From contig JAEWJD010000091.1 of assembly GCA_023386765.1 (NCBI GenBank), forward strand, positions 1-7,845: DNA of 7,845 nucleotides, in the 5' to 3' direction. Positions 1 to 5,967 of the stretch are shown piece by piece. Position numbers and translations under genes: made by a program. This stretch comes from Pseudomonadota bacterium. Lineage in GTDB: Bacteria > Pseudomonadota > Gammaproteobacteria > Burkholderiales > Burkholderiaceae_B. Numbering within the stretch: position 1 is the first letter of the stretch; every line of letters starts with the position of its first letter. The notes under the pieces are model-generated. The model searched no databases, was not told where the DNA came from, and worked only from the letters and a program-made list of their open reading frames with translations.

Positions 1-47
1 CCCACGGCGGCCGGGGCCGCATCGGTATGGATGATCTCTTTGCTCAT
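1..47 (-). CDS. ridA: RidA/YjgF family protein, N-terminal fragment (cut by window edge)
   Basis: Only the first 15 full codons are present, read leftwards from an ATG whose complement is at 45-47. They give MSKEIIHTDAAPAAV, followed by a partial Gly codon. This matches the usual opening of RidA (reactive intermediate/imine deaminase A) proteins, small cytosolic trimers that hydrolyse 2-aminoacrylate and related enamines released by PLP enzymes. The start is supported by a strong Shine-Dalgarno AAGGAG (complement of 55-60) seven bases before the ATG. It has the same orientation as fpr but is separated from it by an intrinsic terminator, so it is probably its own transcription unit. The family call rests on 15 residues only; another protein with a similar N-terminus cannot be excluded. 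Confidence 0.7.
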   Translation of the reverse strand, partial: MSKEIIHTDAAPAAV

Positions 48-210
48 AAAGCGGCTCCTTGGTGAGGGATAAACATTTCTATCGACGCTTGAACGGCAAT
101 AGACGTTTGCGAAATTGTATGCTGAAACGGCTTGCCTGAGGGCTTGATCATGATGCCACCGAGCGGGGAGGATCGCTCGCCCGGCTCGCCGCTACGGAAG
201 ACCGTTCAAC
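48..210 (-). promoter_or_regulatory. Upstream region of the ridA-like gene
   Basis: This non-coding stretch lies between the fpr terminator and the ridA-like start. On the minus strand it contains TACAAT (complement of 114-119), a 5/6 match to a sigma-70 -10 hexamer, about 66 bp before the ATG. No convincing -35 hexamer lies 16-18 bp further up, so the promoter is only a candidate. I recognise no operator or riboswitch here. Confidence 0.25.
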
Positions 211-239
211 AAAAAATGCCGGCAGAAACTGCCGGCATT
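211..239 (-). terminator. Rho-independent terminator of fpr
   Basis: There is a perfect 11-bp inverted repeat: AATGCCGGCAG at 215-225, a 3-base loop AAA at 226-228, and CTGCCGGCATT at 229-239. Read on the minus strand, the stem is followed immediately by a run of six T (complement of 211-216, overlapping the stem base). It begins 25 bp after the fpr stop codon. The geometry is that of a strong intrinsic terminator for fpr and should insulate the ridA-like gene. Confidence 0.95.
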
Positions 240-263
240 GCTGATTGTCGTGGAGGCGGCTGA

Positions 264-1040
264 TTATTTGTCGACGAAGGCGCGTTCGTAGACATAATCG
301 CCGGCTTCGCCGACGCCGGGAGACACCTCGAAGCCGCGTGCATCCAGCATGGCACGGATGTCGGCCAGCATATGCGGGCTGCCGCAAATCATGGCGCGGT
401 CGGTGGCCGGATCCAGCGGCGGCAGACCGATATCCTCGAAAAGCTTGCCGCTCTCGACCAGTTCCGTCAGACGGCCCTGGTTGCGGAACGGCTCGCGCGT
501 CACCGTGGGGTAGTAGATGAGCTTGCCGCGCAGCATGTCGCCGAAGAATTCGTTCTCGGGCAGCTCGCGCTCGATGTAATCGGCATAGGCCAGCTCGCTG
601 GCGAAGCGAACGCCATGCAGCAGCACCACCTTGTCGAAGCGCTCATAGACCTCGGGGTCCTTGATGATGCTCATGAAGGGCGCCAGGCCGGTGCCCGTGG
701 CAAACAGGTAGAGGTGCTTGCCGGGGCGCAGGTCATCGACCACCAGGGTGCCGACGGGCTTGCGGCTCACCAGGATGTTGTCGCCTTCCTTGAGGTGCTG
801 CAGCCGCGAGGTCAACGGACCATCCTGGACCTTGATGCTCAGGAACTCGAGGTTTTCTTCGTAGTTGGCGCTGGCGATGCTGTAGGCACGCATCAGCGGC
901 TTGCCTTCGACCTCCAGGCCGATCATCACGAAGTGACCGTTGTGAAAACGCAGGGCGCTGTCACGGGTCGTGGTGAAGGAGAAAAGGGTGTCGTTCCAGT
1001 GGTGCACGCTCAGGACGCGCTCAGTATTGAAAGCAGCCAT
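264..1040 (-). CDS. fpr: Ferredoxin/flavodoxin-NADP+ reductase (FAD-dependent)
   Basis: This 258-aa cytosolic flavoprotein transfers electrons between NADPH and ferredoxin or flavodoxin. The FAD-binding half carries RAYS at 51-54 (the RxYS motif). The NADP-binding half carries FATGTGLAPF at 113-122 and CGSP at 219-222. The C-terminus continues past the family's usual aromatic residue to end in AFVDK (254-258), as in the 258-residue bacterial FPRs of the Azotobacter/Rhodobacter type and unlike E. coli Fpr. I chose the ATG at 1040, giving MAAFNTERVL. An in-frame GTG at 1061 would add seven residues (MCRPEKN). Neither start has a clear Shine-Dalgarno. The gene diverges from fbpABC across 312 bp and ends at a strong terminator. 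It may support iron reduction, Fe-S cluster assembly or oxidative defence; the sequence does not say which. Confidence 0.96.
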   Translation of the reverse strand: MAAFNTERVLSVHHWNDTLFSFTTTRDSALRFHNGHFVMIGLEVEGKPLMRAYSIASANYEENLEFLSIKVQDGPLTSRLQHLKEGDNILVSRKPVGTLVVDDLRPGKHLYLFATGTGLAPFMSIIKDPEVYERFDKVVLLHGVRFASELAYADYIERELPENEFFGDMLRGKLIYYPTVTREPFRNQGRLTELVESGKLFEDIGLPPLDPATDRAMICGSPHMLADIRAMLDARGFEVSPGVGEAGDYVYERAFVDK

Positions 1041-1133
1041 ATTTTTTTCAGGGCGGCACACAGGAGTGCTAGACGGAGCGTGCCAGACAGCAGTTTTAAG
1101 CCTAGGGTAAGCCCTGAGTTTACTCCATCTACC

Positions 1134-1148
1134 TGATAATTGCTCTCA
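1134..1148. promoter_or_regulatory. Degenerate Fur-box-like site, fpr side
   Basis: TGATAAT-T-GCTCTCA matches 11 of 14 positions of the 7-1-7 Fur motif (TGATAAT-N-ATTATCA); the left half is perfect and the right half weak. It lies about 94 bp upstream of the fpr start and about 205 bp upstream of fbpA. It could give Fur access to fpr or be chance similarity. Confidence 0.3.
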
Positions 1149-1176
1149 TTTGTTCGTTATACCGATATGCCTCGAA

Positions 1177-1197
1177 CGGGGGGTTGACTCCCCCCCG
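1177..1197. repeat. G-run/C-run inverted repeat
   Basis: CGGGGGG (1177-1183) and CCCCCCG (1191-1197) form a perfect 7-bp stem around the 7-base loop TTGACTC. A further ATGC (1167-1170) can pair with GCAT (1197-1200) as an alternative extension. No T-tract follows on either strand, so it is not a standard terminator. It sits between the two halves of the divergent region, upstream of the proposed fbpA promoter. Confidence 0.6.
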
Positions 1198-1258
1198 CAT
1201 CCGCCCAGGGAGGTCCACGGCAACGGTCTGGGATGCGGTCCGCAACGCTGACATTTTG

Positions 1259-1287
1259 TTGAACAGGCAAGGTGTTCCTGATATCGT
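1259..1287 (+). promoter_or_regulatory. Candidate sigma-70 promoter for fbpABC
   Basis: TTGAAC (1259-1264) and TATCGT (1282-1287) are separated by 17 bp, each matching four of six consensus bases. Transcription would start near 1294, inside the Fur box, so bound Fur would block it. An alternative -10, GATAAT at 1297-1302 (5/6), overlaps the Fur box itself but has only a poor -35 (TTCCTG, 1275-1280). Confidence 0.4.
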
Positions 1288-1290
1288 TCG

Positions 1291-1310
1291 CGTCTTGATA
1301 ATCATTTTCG
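1291..1310. promoter_or_regulatory. Fur box upstream of fbpA
   Basis: TGATAAT-C-ATTTTCG (1296-1310) matches 12 of 14 positions of the 7-1-7 Fur motif. The 19-bp window 1291-1309 matches 14 of 19 positions of the classical box, with the central GATAATCATT intact. It ends 42 bp before the fbpA ATG and overlaps the predicted transcription start. This is the expected position for Fe2+-Fur repression of an iron importer. Confidence 0.8.
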
Positions 1311-1352
1311 ATACGATGCCCGTCCCGGGTATCAACAGCCGGAGATCCTTCG

Positions 1353-2393
1353 ATGACGTCCAAGCGCCCCGCCCTGAACACCCTGTTGCGCACGCTGATG
1401 CTTGCCGGCGCGGCCTCGCTGTCCTACCAGGCCAGCGCAGCGGAAGAGGTCAGCCTCTACACCACGCGCGAGCCCAAGCTGGTTCAGCCCCTGCTGGATG
1501 CATTCACCAAGGATACCGGCATCAAGGTGAACACCGTCTTCGTCAAGGACGGCCTGCTTGAGCGCGTCAAGGCCGAGGGCGACAAGTCGCCGGCCGACAT
1601 CCTCATGACGGTCGACATCGGCAACCTGGTCGATCTGGTCGACGGCGGCGTCACCCAGCCCATCAAGTCCGACACCCTCGACAGCGTGATCCCGGCCAAC
1701 CTGCGCGGCGACAAGGGCCAGTGGTACGCCCTCTCCCTGCGCGACCGCGTGCTGTATGTCGACAAGGACATGAAACTGGATGCCTTCCAGTACGAAGACC
1801 TGTCGGATCCCAAATGGAAAGGCAAGGTCTGCATCCGCTCGGGCCAGCATCCCTACAACACCGCCCTGGTCGCGGCCATGATCGCCCACGACGGCGCCGA
1901 GGCCACCGAGAAGTGGCTGCGCGGCGTCAAGGCCAACCTCGCCCGCAAGGCCGCCGGCGGCGACCGCGACGTGGCGCGCGACATCCTGGGCGGCATCTGC
2001 GACATCGGCCTGGCCAATGCCTACTATGTCGGCCAGATGAAGAACGCCCAGCCTGGCACCGATGCCCGCAAATGGGGCGACGCCATCAACGTCGTGCGCC
2101 CGACCTTCGCCAAGACCAAGGGCACCCACGTCAACGTGAGCGGAGCTGCCGTGGCCGCCCATGCGCCCAACAAGGCCAACGCCGTCAAATTGATGGAGTA
2201 CCTGGTCTCCGAACCGGCCCAGACGCTCTATGCCCAGGCCAACTACGAGTACCCCGTACGCAAGGGCGTGAAGCTGGATCCGGTGGTGGCCAGCTTCGGC
2301 GCGCTCGAGATCGATGCCCTGCCCGTGGCCGAGATCGCCAAGTTCCGCAAACAGGCCAGCGAACTGGTCGACAAGGTCGGCTTCGACAACTGA
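1353..2393 (+). CDS. fbpA: Periplasmic ferric-iron-binding protein of ABC importer
   Basis: This 346-aa substrate-binding protein captures Fe3+ in the periplasm and hands it to FbpB/FbpC. A signal peptide is visible: basic N-terminus (K4, R5, R13), hydrophobic stretch about 14-24, and cleavage near ASA/A at 27-30, giving a mature start around AEEVSLYTTRE. Family hallmarks are YTTR at 36-39, LYVDK at 134-138, and the paired Tyr224-Tyr225 (NAYYVG) that bind iron. Tyr168 lies 56 residues before Tyr224 and Tyr36 lies 132 before Tyr168, compatible with the multi-tyrosine site of FutA and Campylobacter cFbpA. Cys160 and Cys216 are the only cysteines and could form a disulfide. The start has GGAG at 1341-1344, eight bases upstream. 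It resembles the Bordetella FbpA protein as I remember it; the exact iron/anion coordination cannot be read here. Confidence 0.96.
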   Translation: MTSKRPALNTLLRTLMLAGAASLSYQASAAEEVSLYTTREPKLVQPLLDAFTKDTGIKVNTVFVKDGLLERVKAEGDKSPADILMTVDIGNLVDLVDGGVTQPIKSDTLDSVIPANLRGDKGQWYALSLRDRVLYVDKDMKLDAFQYEDLSDPKWKGKVCIRSGQHPYNTALVAAMIAHDGAEATEKWLRGVKANLARKAAGGDRDVARDILGGICDIGLANAYYVGQMKNAQPGTDARKWGDAINVVRPTFAKTKGTHVNVSGAAVAAHAPNKANAVKLMEYLVSEPAQTLYAQANYEYPVRKGVKLDPVVASFGALEIDALPVAEIAKFRKQASELVDKVGFDN

Positions 2394-2414
2394 TCCGCCA
2401 TGGCGGGTTAGAAT

Positions 2415-2439
2415 TCCGGCCGGCCCCAGTCCGGCCGGA
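2415..2439 (+). repeat. Intercistronic hairpin 1
   Basis: TCCGGCCGG (2415-2423) and CCGGCCGGA (2431-2439) form a 9-bp perfect stem with loop CCCCAGT. It begins 22 bp after the fbpA stop codon and lacks a T-tract. It may block 3' exonucleases and so stabilise the fbpA message. Each arm contains the self-palindrome CCGGCCGG. Confidence 0.7.
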
Positions 2440-2480
2440 TGCCTTCGGTGAGCCTCTGCTCGCCATCGCCAACACCACAG

Positions 2481-2510
2481 GGCGGCCCCACAGGCCGCTT
2501 TGTGCTTTTC
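2481..2510 (+). terminator. Intercistronic hairpin 2, possible partial terminator
   Basis: GCGGCC (2482-2487) pairs with GGCCGC (2493-2498) around loop CCACA; an outer G-T pair (2481/2499) may extend it. The sequence after the stem, TTTGTGCTTTTC, is T-rich but interrupted. It ends just before fbpB, so it more likely attenuates transcription than ends it. The first arm and its flank also partly repeat in tandem (CCACAGGGCGGCC then CCACAGGCCGC). Confidence 0.4.
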
Positions 2511-2514
2511 GCTG

Positions 2515-4176
2515 ATGATGTCCAAATTCACTCTGGCTCGGTTTTCCGGTGCCGGCCTGCGCGGCCGGGGCTGGCTGCTGGCAGCCGTCCTGGTTGCCCT
2601 CGCCGTCCTGGCGCCCCTGATCAGCCTGGGGTGGTGGGCCTTCGATTCTGATCTGTCGCACTGGAACCACCTCGCGCGCTACGTGCTGCCGCAGGCGCTG
2701 GCCAACACCGCCCTGTTGCTGACCGGCGTCGGCGTGCTGGTAACCCTGCTGGGCACCGGTGCCGCCTGGCTCGTGGCAGCCTACGACTTCCCCTCTCGCA
2801 AGACCCTGGTTTGGGCGTTGCTGCTGCCGTTGGCCGTGCCGACCTATATCATCGCCTTCGCCTATCTCGATCTGCTGCATCCGATCGGGCCGGTCCAGTC
2901 CATCCTGCGCGACCTGCTGGGTTACGACAGTCCGCGCCAGTTCCGCCTGCCCGACCTGCGCTCCATCGGCGGGGCCATCTTCGTGTTGGGCTTCGTGCTG
3001 TATCCCTACGTCTATCTCAGCACGCGCGTCATGTTCATGACCCAGGCGGCCAGCCTGATCGAGGCCGCCCGCACGCTGGGTGCCGGGCGCTGGGGGGTGT
3101 TCTTCCGCGTCGCATTGCCGCTTGCCCGGCCGGCCATTGCCGTGGGCGTGAGCCTGGCCCTGCTGGAAACCCTCAACGATATCGGTGCCTCCGAGTTCCT
3201 GGGAGTGCAGACCCTGACCGTCTCGGTCTACACCACCTGGGTAACGCGCTCCGATCTGGCCAGCGCGGCCCAGATCGCCCTGACCATGCTGGCCTTCGTG
3301 GTCGCCCTGGTGCTGCTGGAGCGGCGCGGGCGCAAGCGCCAGCGCTATGCCAATACCCAGCGCATGCGGCCGATCCAGCCGCAGCGTCTGCACGGCGCGG
3401 CAGCCGTCATGGCCGTCCTTCTGGGCTGGACGCCCGTGGTGGTGGGCTTCGTGGCCCCGGCGCTCTATCTGGTGGCCGAGACCTACAAACGCCTGCATCT
3501 GGTTGGCGCCGTCTCCGACCAACTGCTCTCCAGCCTGGGCAATACCTTGCTGGTGGCCACGTGCGCCACGATCCTGACCGTCCTGGGCGGCCTGGCCGTG
3601 GCGTGGGCCGCACGCAACCTCGGTCCGGGCGCAGGGCTGGCGCGCATCTGCGCCCGCATCGCCAGCCTGGGCTACGCGGTACCGGGCACGGTATTGGCCA
3701 TCGGACTGCTGGCCCCTTTTGCCGCCATCGACCGCCTGGCGGGTGACCTGTTCGGGTTTCCGGGCATGTTGCTCATGGGCAGCATTGCCGCACTGGTTGG
3801 CGCCTATGCAATCCGCTTTCTGGCCATCTCGGCCGGCGGCGTGGAAGCCGGGCTGGCGCGCATTCCACCCTCGCTGGAGCAGGCTTCACGCCTGTTGGGC
3901 GAAACTCCCAGCAGCACGCTGCGGCGGGTCCACCTGCCGCTGCTGCGTCCCGCCCTGGCCGCAGCCGCCCTGCTCGTCTTCGTGGACACTATGAAAGAGC
4001 TGCCCGCCACGCTGCTGCTGCGCCCGCTCAATTTCGACACGCTGGCGACCTGGCTTTACGCGGAAGCGGCCCGAGGCACCTACGAAGAAGGCGCCGTGGC
4101 GGCCCTGACCATCGTGGTGGCCGGCCTGCTGCCGGTGATCCTGCTTGCCCGCACCAACCTCAAGATGGGACATTGA
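2515..4176 (+). CDS. fbpB: Ferric-iron ABC importer permease, two fused transmembrane domains
   Basis: This 553-aa inner-membrane protein forms the Fe3+ channel and pairs with FbpC. It is a tandem fusion of two binding-protein-dependent permease domains, about twelve hydrophobic segments in all (first about 20-42). Each half carries a coupling-loop EAA motif: EAARTLG...LPLARPA at 183-207 and EQASRLLG...LPLLRPA at 455-480. After each comes a conserved iron-permease segment, LETLNDIGASEFLG (217-230) and FVDTMKELPAT (489-499). A basic linker at about 269-292 separates the halves. Two consecutive ATGs (2515, 2518) are equally good starts, neither with a clear ribosome site; a TTG at 2500 would lie in the second hairpin's tail and is unlikely. 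Its stop is four bases before the fbpC start. Thiamine permease ThiP is a related fusion, but FbpA next door fixes the substrate as iron. Confidence 0.95.
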   Translation: MMSKFTLARFSGAGLRGRGWLLAAVLVALAVLAPLISLGWWAFDSDLSHWNHLARYVLPQALANTALLLTGVGVLVTLLGTGAAWLVAAYDFPSRKTLVWALLLPLAVPTYIIAFAYLDLLHPIGPVQSILRDLLGYDSPRQFRLPDLRSIGGAIFVLGFVLYPYVYLSTRVMFMTQAASLIEAARTLGAGRWGVFFRVALPLARPAIAVGVSLALLETLNDIGASEFLGVQTLTVSVYTTWVTRSDLASAAQIALTMLAFVVALVLLERRGRKRQRYANTQRMRPIQPQRLHGAAAVMAVLLGWTPVVVGFVAPALYLVAETYKRLHLVGAVSDQLLSSLGNTLLVATCATILTVLGGLAVAWAARNLGPGAGLARICARIASLGYAVPGTVLAIGLLAPFAAIDRLAGDLFGFPGMLLMGSIAALVGAYAIRFLAISAGGVEAGLARIPPSLEQASRLLGETPSSTLRRVHLPLLRPALAAAALLVFVDTMKELPATLLLRPLNFDTLATWLYAEAARGTYEEGAVAALTIVVAGLLPVILLARTNLKMGH

Positions 4177-4180
4177 CCCC

Positions 4181-4960
4181 GTGCCCAAGCTGTTAGAACT
4201 CGCTCATCTCGCCCTGGCCTACGATACCCCTCAAGGCCTCAAATCGGTGGTCAAGGACCTGAGCCTGACCTTGCCGGCCGGCCAGATCGGCTGCCTGCTG
4301 GGCGAGTCGGGTTGCGGCAAGACCACCGTACTGCGCGCCATCGCGGGCTTCGAGCCCTTGCGCGCCGGTTCTATCTCCCTGGGAGGACGCATTCTGTCTT
4401 CGGAGGCCGAACAGGTAGCGCCTGAAAAGCGCAACGTCGGCATGATGTTCCAGGATTACGCCTTATTCCCTCACCTGACCGTATCGCAGAACGTGGCTTT
4501 CGGGCTGCGCCGTCAGGCACGCGATGCGCAGCGCCAGCGCGTGGCCGAGATGCTCGATCTGGTCGGCCTGGGTCATGTCGCGCAAAGCTATCCCCACGAG
4601 ATCTCCGGCGGACAGCAGCAACGCGTTGCCTTGGCGCGTGCCCTGGCTCCCTCGCCGGAGCTGCTGCTGCTGGACGAGCCGTTTTCCAACCTCGATGTGG
4701 ACACGCGTGAACGCCTGGCCTTCGAGGTACGGGAAATTCTCACTGCCACCGGCCATACCGCCATCCTGGTCACCCACAACCAGGCCGAAGCCTTCGCCAT
4801 CGCCGACCAGATCGGGATCATGGCCCAGGGCCAGTTGATGCAATGGGATAGCCCCTACAACCTGCGCCACGCCCCGGCCAGCGATTTCGTACGCGACTAC
4901 ATCCGCCGTGAAACCCTGCAAGCCCAGCGCGAAGCGGCCTACGCGCGCGGACGCGAATAG
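4181..4960 (+). CDS. fbpC: Ferric-iron ABC importer ATP-binding protein
   Basis: This 259-aa cytoplasmic ATPase drives FbpB. All nucleotide-binding motifs are intact: Walker A GESGCGKT (41-48), Q-loop Gln91 in MFQDYALFPH, signature ISGGQQQR (141-148), Walker B LLLLDEP (161-167), D-loop SNLD (169-172) and switch His199. I chose the GTG at 4181, four bases after the fbpB stop, because the protein then starts MPKLLELAHLALAY at the usual first strand. The in-frame TTG at 4145 would lie inside fbpB. The ribosome site is weak (GGGA at 4167-4170), consistent with translational coupling. Only about 60 residues follow the switch His, so the C-terminal TOBE-like regulatory domain of roughly 350-residue FbpC proteins is absent. 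No frameshift is evident: the protein ends naturally at TAG. Confidence 0.94.
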   Translation: MPKLLELAHLALAYDTPQGLKSVVKDLSLTLPAGQIGCLLGESGCGKTTVLRAIAGFEPLRAGSISLGGRILSSEAEQVAPEKRNVGMMFQDYALFPHLTVSQNVAFGLRRQARDAQRQRVAEMLDLVGLGHVAQSYPHEISGGQQQRVALARALAPSPELLLLDEPFSNLDVDTRERLAFEVREILTATGHTAILVTHNQAEAFAIADQIGIMAQGQLMQWDSPYNLRHAPASDFVRDYIRRETLQAQREAAYARGRE

Positions 4961-4963
4961 GCC

Positions 4964-4978
4964 ACGGCTTGGCGCCGT
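4964..4978. terminator. Weak inverted repeat between convergent fbpC and pirin genes
   Basis: ACGGC (4964-4968) pairs with GCCGT (4974-4978) around TTGGC, inside the 20-bp gap where two operons converge. There is no T-run on either side, so it is at best a weak bidirectional terminator. Confidence 0.25.
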
Positions 4979-4980
4979 CC

Positions 4981-5880
4981 TCAGGCGCGGGGCTCAGGCA
5001 ATGGAATGAACTCGGTTTCGTCGCCCGGCACGACCTGATTGAATCGCCCCTGTTGCCAGTCGTGCTTGGCTTGCTCTATGCGCTCCTTGCGGCTGGACAC
5101 GAAGTTCCACCAGATAAAGCGCGGGCCATCCAGGGGTTCGCCGCCCAGCAGCGCAAAACGCGCCTCGCTTTCGGCGCGGATCGTGATCGGACAGCCCGCC
5201 TTGAATACCAGCAGGCGGCCCGCCTCGAAGACCTGTCCATCGACTGCCACGCGGCCCTGCGTCAGGTAGGCAGCGCGCTCTTCGTGTTCGGCCGGCAGCT
5301 CCAGGCGCGCGCCGGCACGCATGCGCACATCCCCTAGAAACAGCGGCGACAACGTCTTGACCGGTGAGTGCTTGCCAAACAGGCTGCCCGCGACGATCTG
5401 GGCACTGACCCCTTCGCCTTCGACCACCGGCTGGGCCTCGCGACCATAGTGCAGGAAACCCGGTTCGGTTTCTTCGTGCTCGCGCGTCAGACCGACCCAG
5501 AACTGCAGGCCGAAGAGCTGCTGCGGCGCCTGGCGGCTTTCCGGAGAAGAACGCTCGGAGTGCACGATGCCACGTCCGGCCGTCATCCAGTTGACCTCGC
5601 CCGGCAAGATTGTCTGCACGTGGCCGACCCCGTCACGGTGCACGATGCCGCCCTCGTACAGATAAGTGACCGTGGACAGCCCGATGTGCGGATGCGGGCG
5701 GACATCCAGACCCTGCCCTGCCCCGAAGGTCACCGGCCCCATCTCGTCGAGAAACACAAAGGGGCCCACCATGCGGCGTTGCGCAGAAGGCAGGGCACGG
5801 CGGACCTGCAGGTCACCCAGATCGCTGCTGCGCGGCACGACCACGGTTTCCAGTGGCGACACGGACTCGGGAATAGACAT
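4981..5880 (-). CDS. Pirin family bicupin protein
   Basis: This 299-aa protein has the two-cupin pirin fold. The N-terminal cupin keeps the full metal site: His63 and His65 in RPHPHIGLST, and His107 and Glu109 in GRGIVHSE. Pirins bind Fe or another divalent metal; human pirin and E. coli YhhW show quercetin 2,3-dioxygenase activity in vitro, but the natural substrate here is unknown. The C-terminal pirin domain occupies roughly 160-270. I chose the ATG at 5880 because AGGAGA stands eight bases upstream (complement of 5889-5894). An upstream in-frame start at 5952 would add 24 residues that do not look like pirin. It lies 87 bp downstream of the other pirin gene on the same strand, so the two are probably co-transcribed. 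Its 3' end meets fbpC tail to tail. Confidence 0.93.
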   Translation of the reverse strand: MSIPESVSPLETVVVPRSSDLGDLQVRRALPSAQRRMVGPFVFLDEMGPVTFGAGQGLDVRPHPHIGLSTVTYLYEGGIVHRDGVGHVQTILPGEVNWMTAGRGIVHSERSSPESRQAPQQLFGLQFWVGLTREHEETEPGFLHYGREAQPVVEGEGVSAQIVAGSLFGKHSPVKTLSPLFLGDVRMRAGARLELPAEHEERAAYLTQGRVAVDGQVFEAGRLLVFKAGCPITIRAESEARFALLGGEPLDGPRFIWWNFVSSRKERIEQAKHDWQQGRFNQVVPGDETEFIPLPEPRA

Positions 5881-5967
5881 GGCTTGCTTCTCCTGGGAAA
5901 TCGGGATGCCGGTTGGCGGAGCACGCTGCCCCGCCAACCTGTTGGGGCTCACTCTTATGGTCTTACT

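Larger units (their letters stand above)
1041..1352. promoter_or_regulatory. Divergent fpr/fbpA intergenic control region
   Basis: These 312 non-coding bases must hold promoters for both flanking genes. From left to right I see: GAGT-TT-ACTC (1116-1125) and a direct repeat TAAGCC (1097-1102 and 1108-1113, one helical turn apart) on the fpr side; a degenerate Fur-like site (1134-1148); a G/C-run hairpin (1177-1197); and a candidate fbpA promoter with a strong Fur box (1259-1310). I could not identify a convincing fpr promoter. Confidence 0.6.
2394..2514 (+). other. fbpA-fbpB intercistronic region with two hairpins
   Basis: This 121-bp non-coding gap inside the operon contains two separate GC-rich inverted repeats (2415-2439 and 2481-2499). 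The second is followed by T-rich sequence running up to the fbpB start. There is no recognisable Shine-Dalgarno before fbpB. The layout suggests reduced readthrough or differential mRNA stability, giving much more binding protein than permease. Confidence 0.6.

Noticed and set aside
372..1136. Long plus-strand ORF opposite fpr (254 aa)
   Set aside because: It is antisense to a protein with every FPR motif intact, has low-complexity Ala/Gln/His-rich content and no family resemblance. It is a GC-bias shadow.
1152..1177. Inverted repeat GTTCG ... CGAAC as an operator
   Set aside because: The arms are only 5 bp with a 16-bp asymmetric centre, and similar chance repeats are expected in a region this size.
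1177..1197. G/C-run hairpin as an intrinsic terminator
   Set aside because: No T-run follows on either strand and it does not lie just beyond any gene end.
2185..3522. Long minus-strand ORF opposite fbpA/fbpB (445 aa)
   Set aside because: It is Gly/Gln/His-rich, lacks recognisable domains and crosses two real genes on the other strand. The same reasoning removes the minus-strand ORFs at 1332-2531 and 6757-7788.
4145..4180. Upstream TTG start for fbpC
   Set aside because: It would overlap the end of fbpB and add 12 residues unlike the normal ABC ATPase N-terminus; the GTG at 4181 fits the family and the operon spacing.
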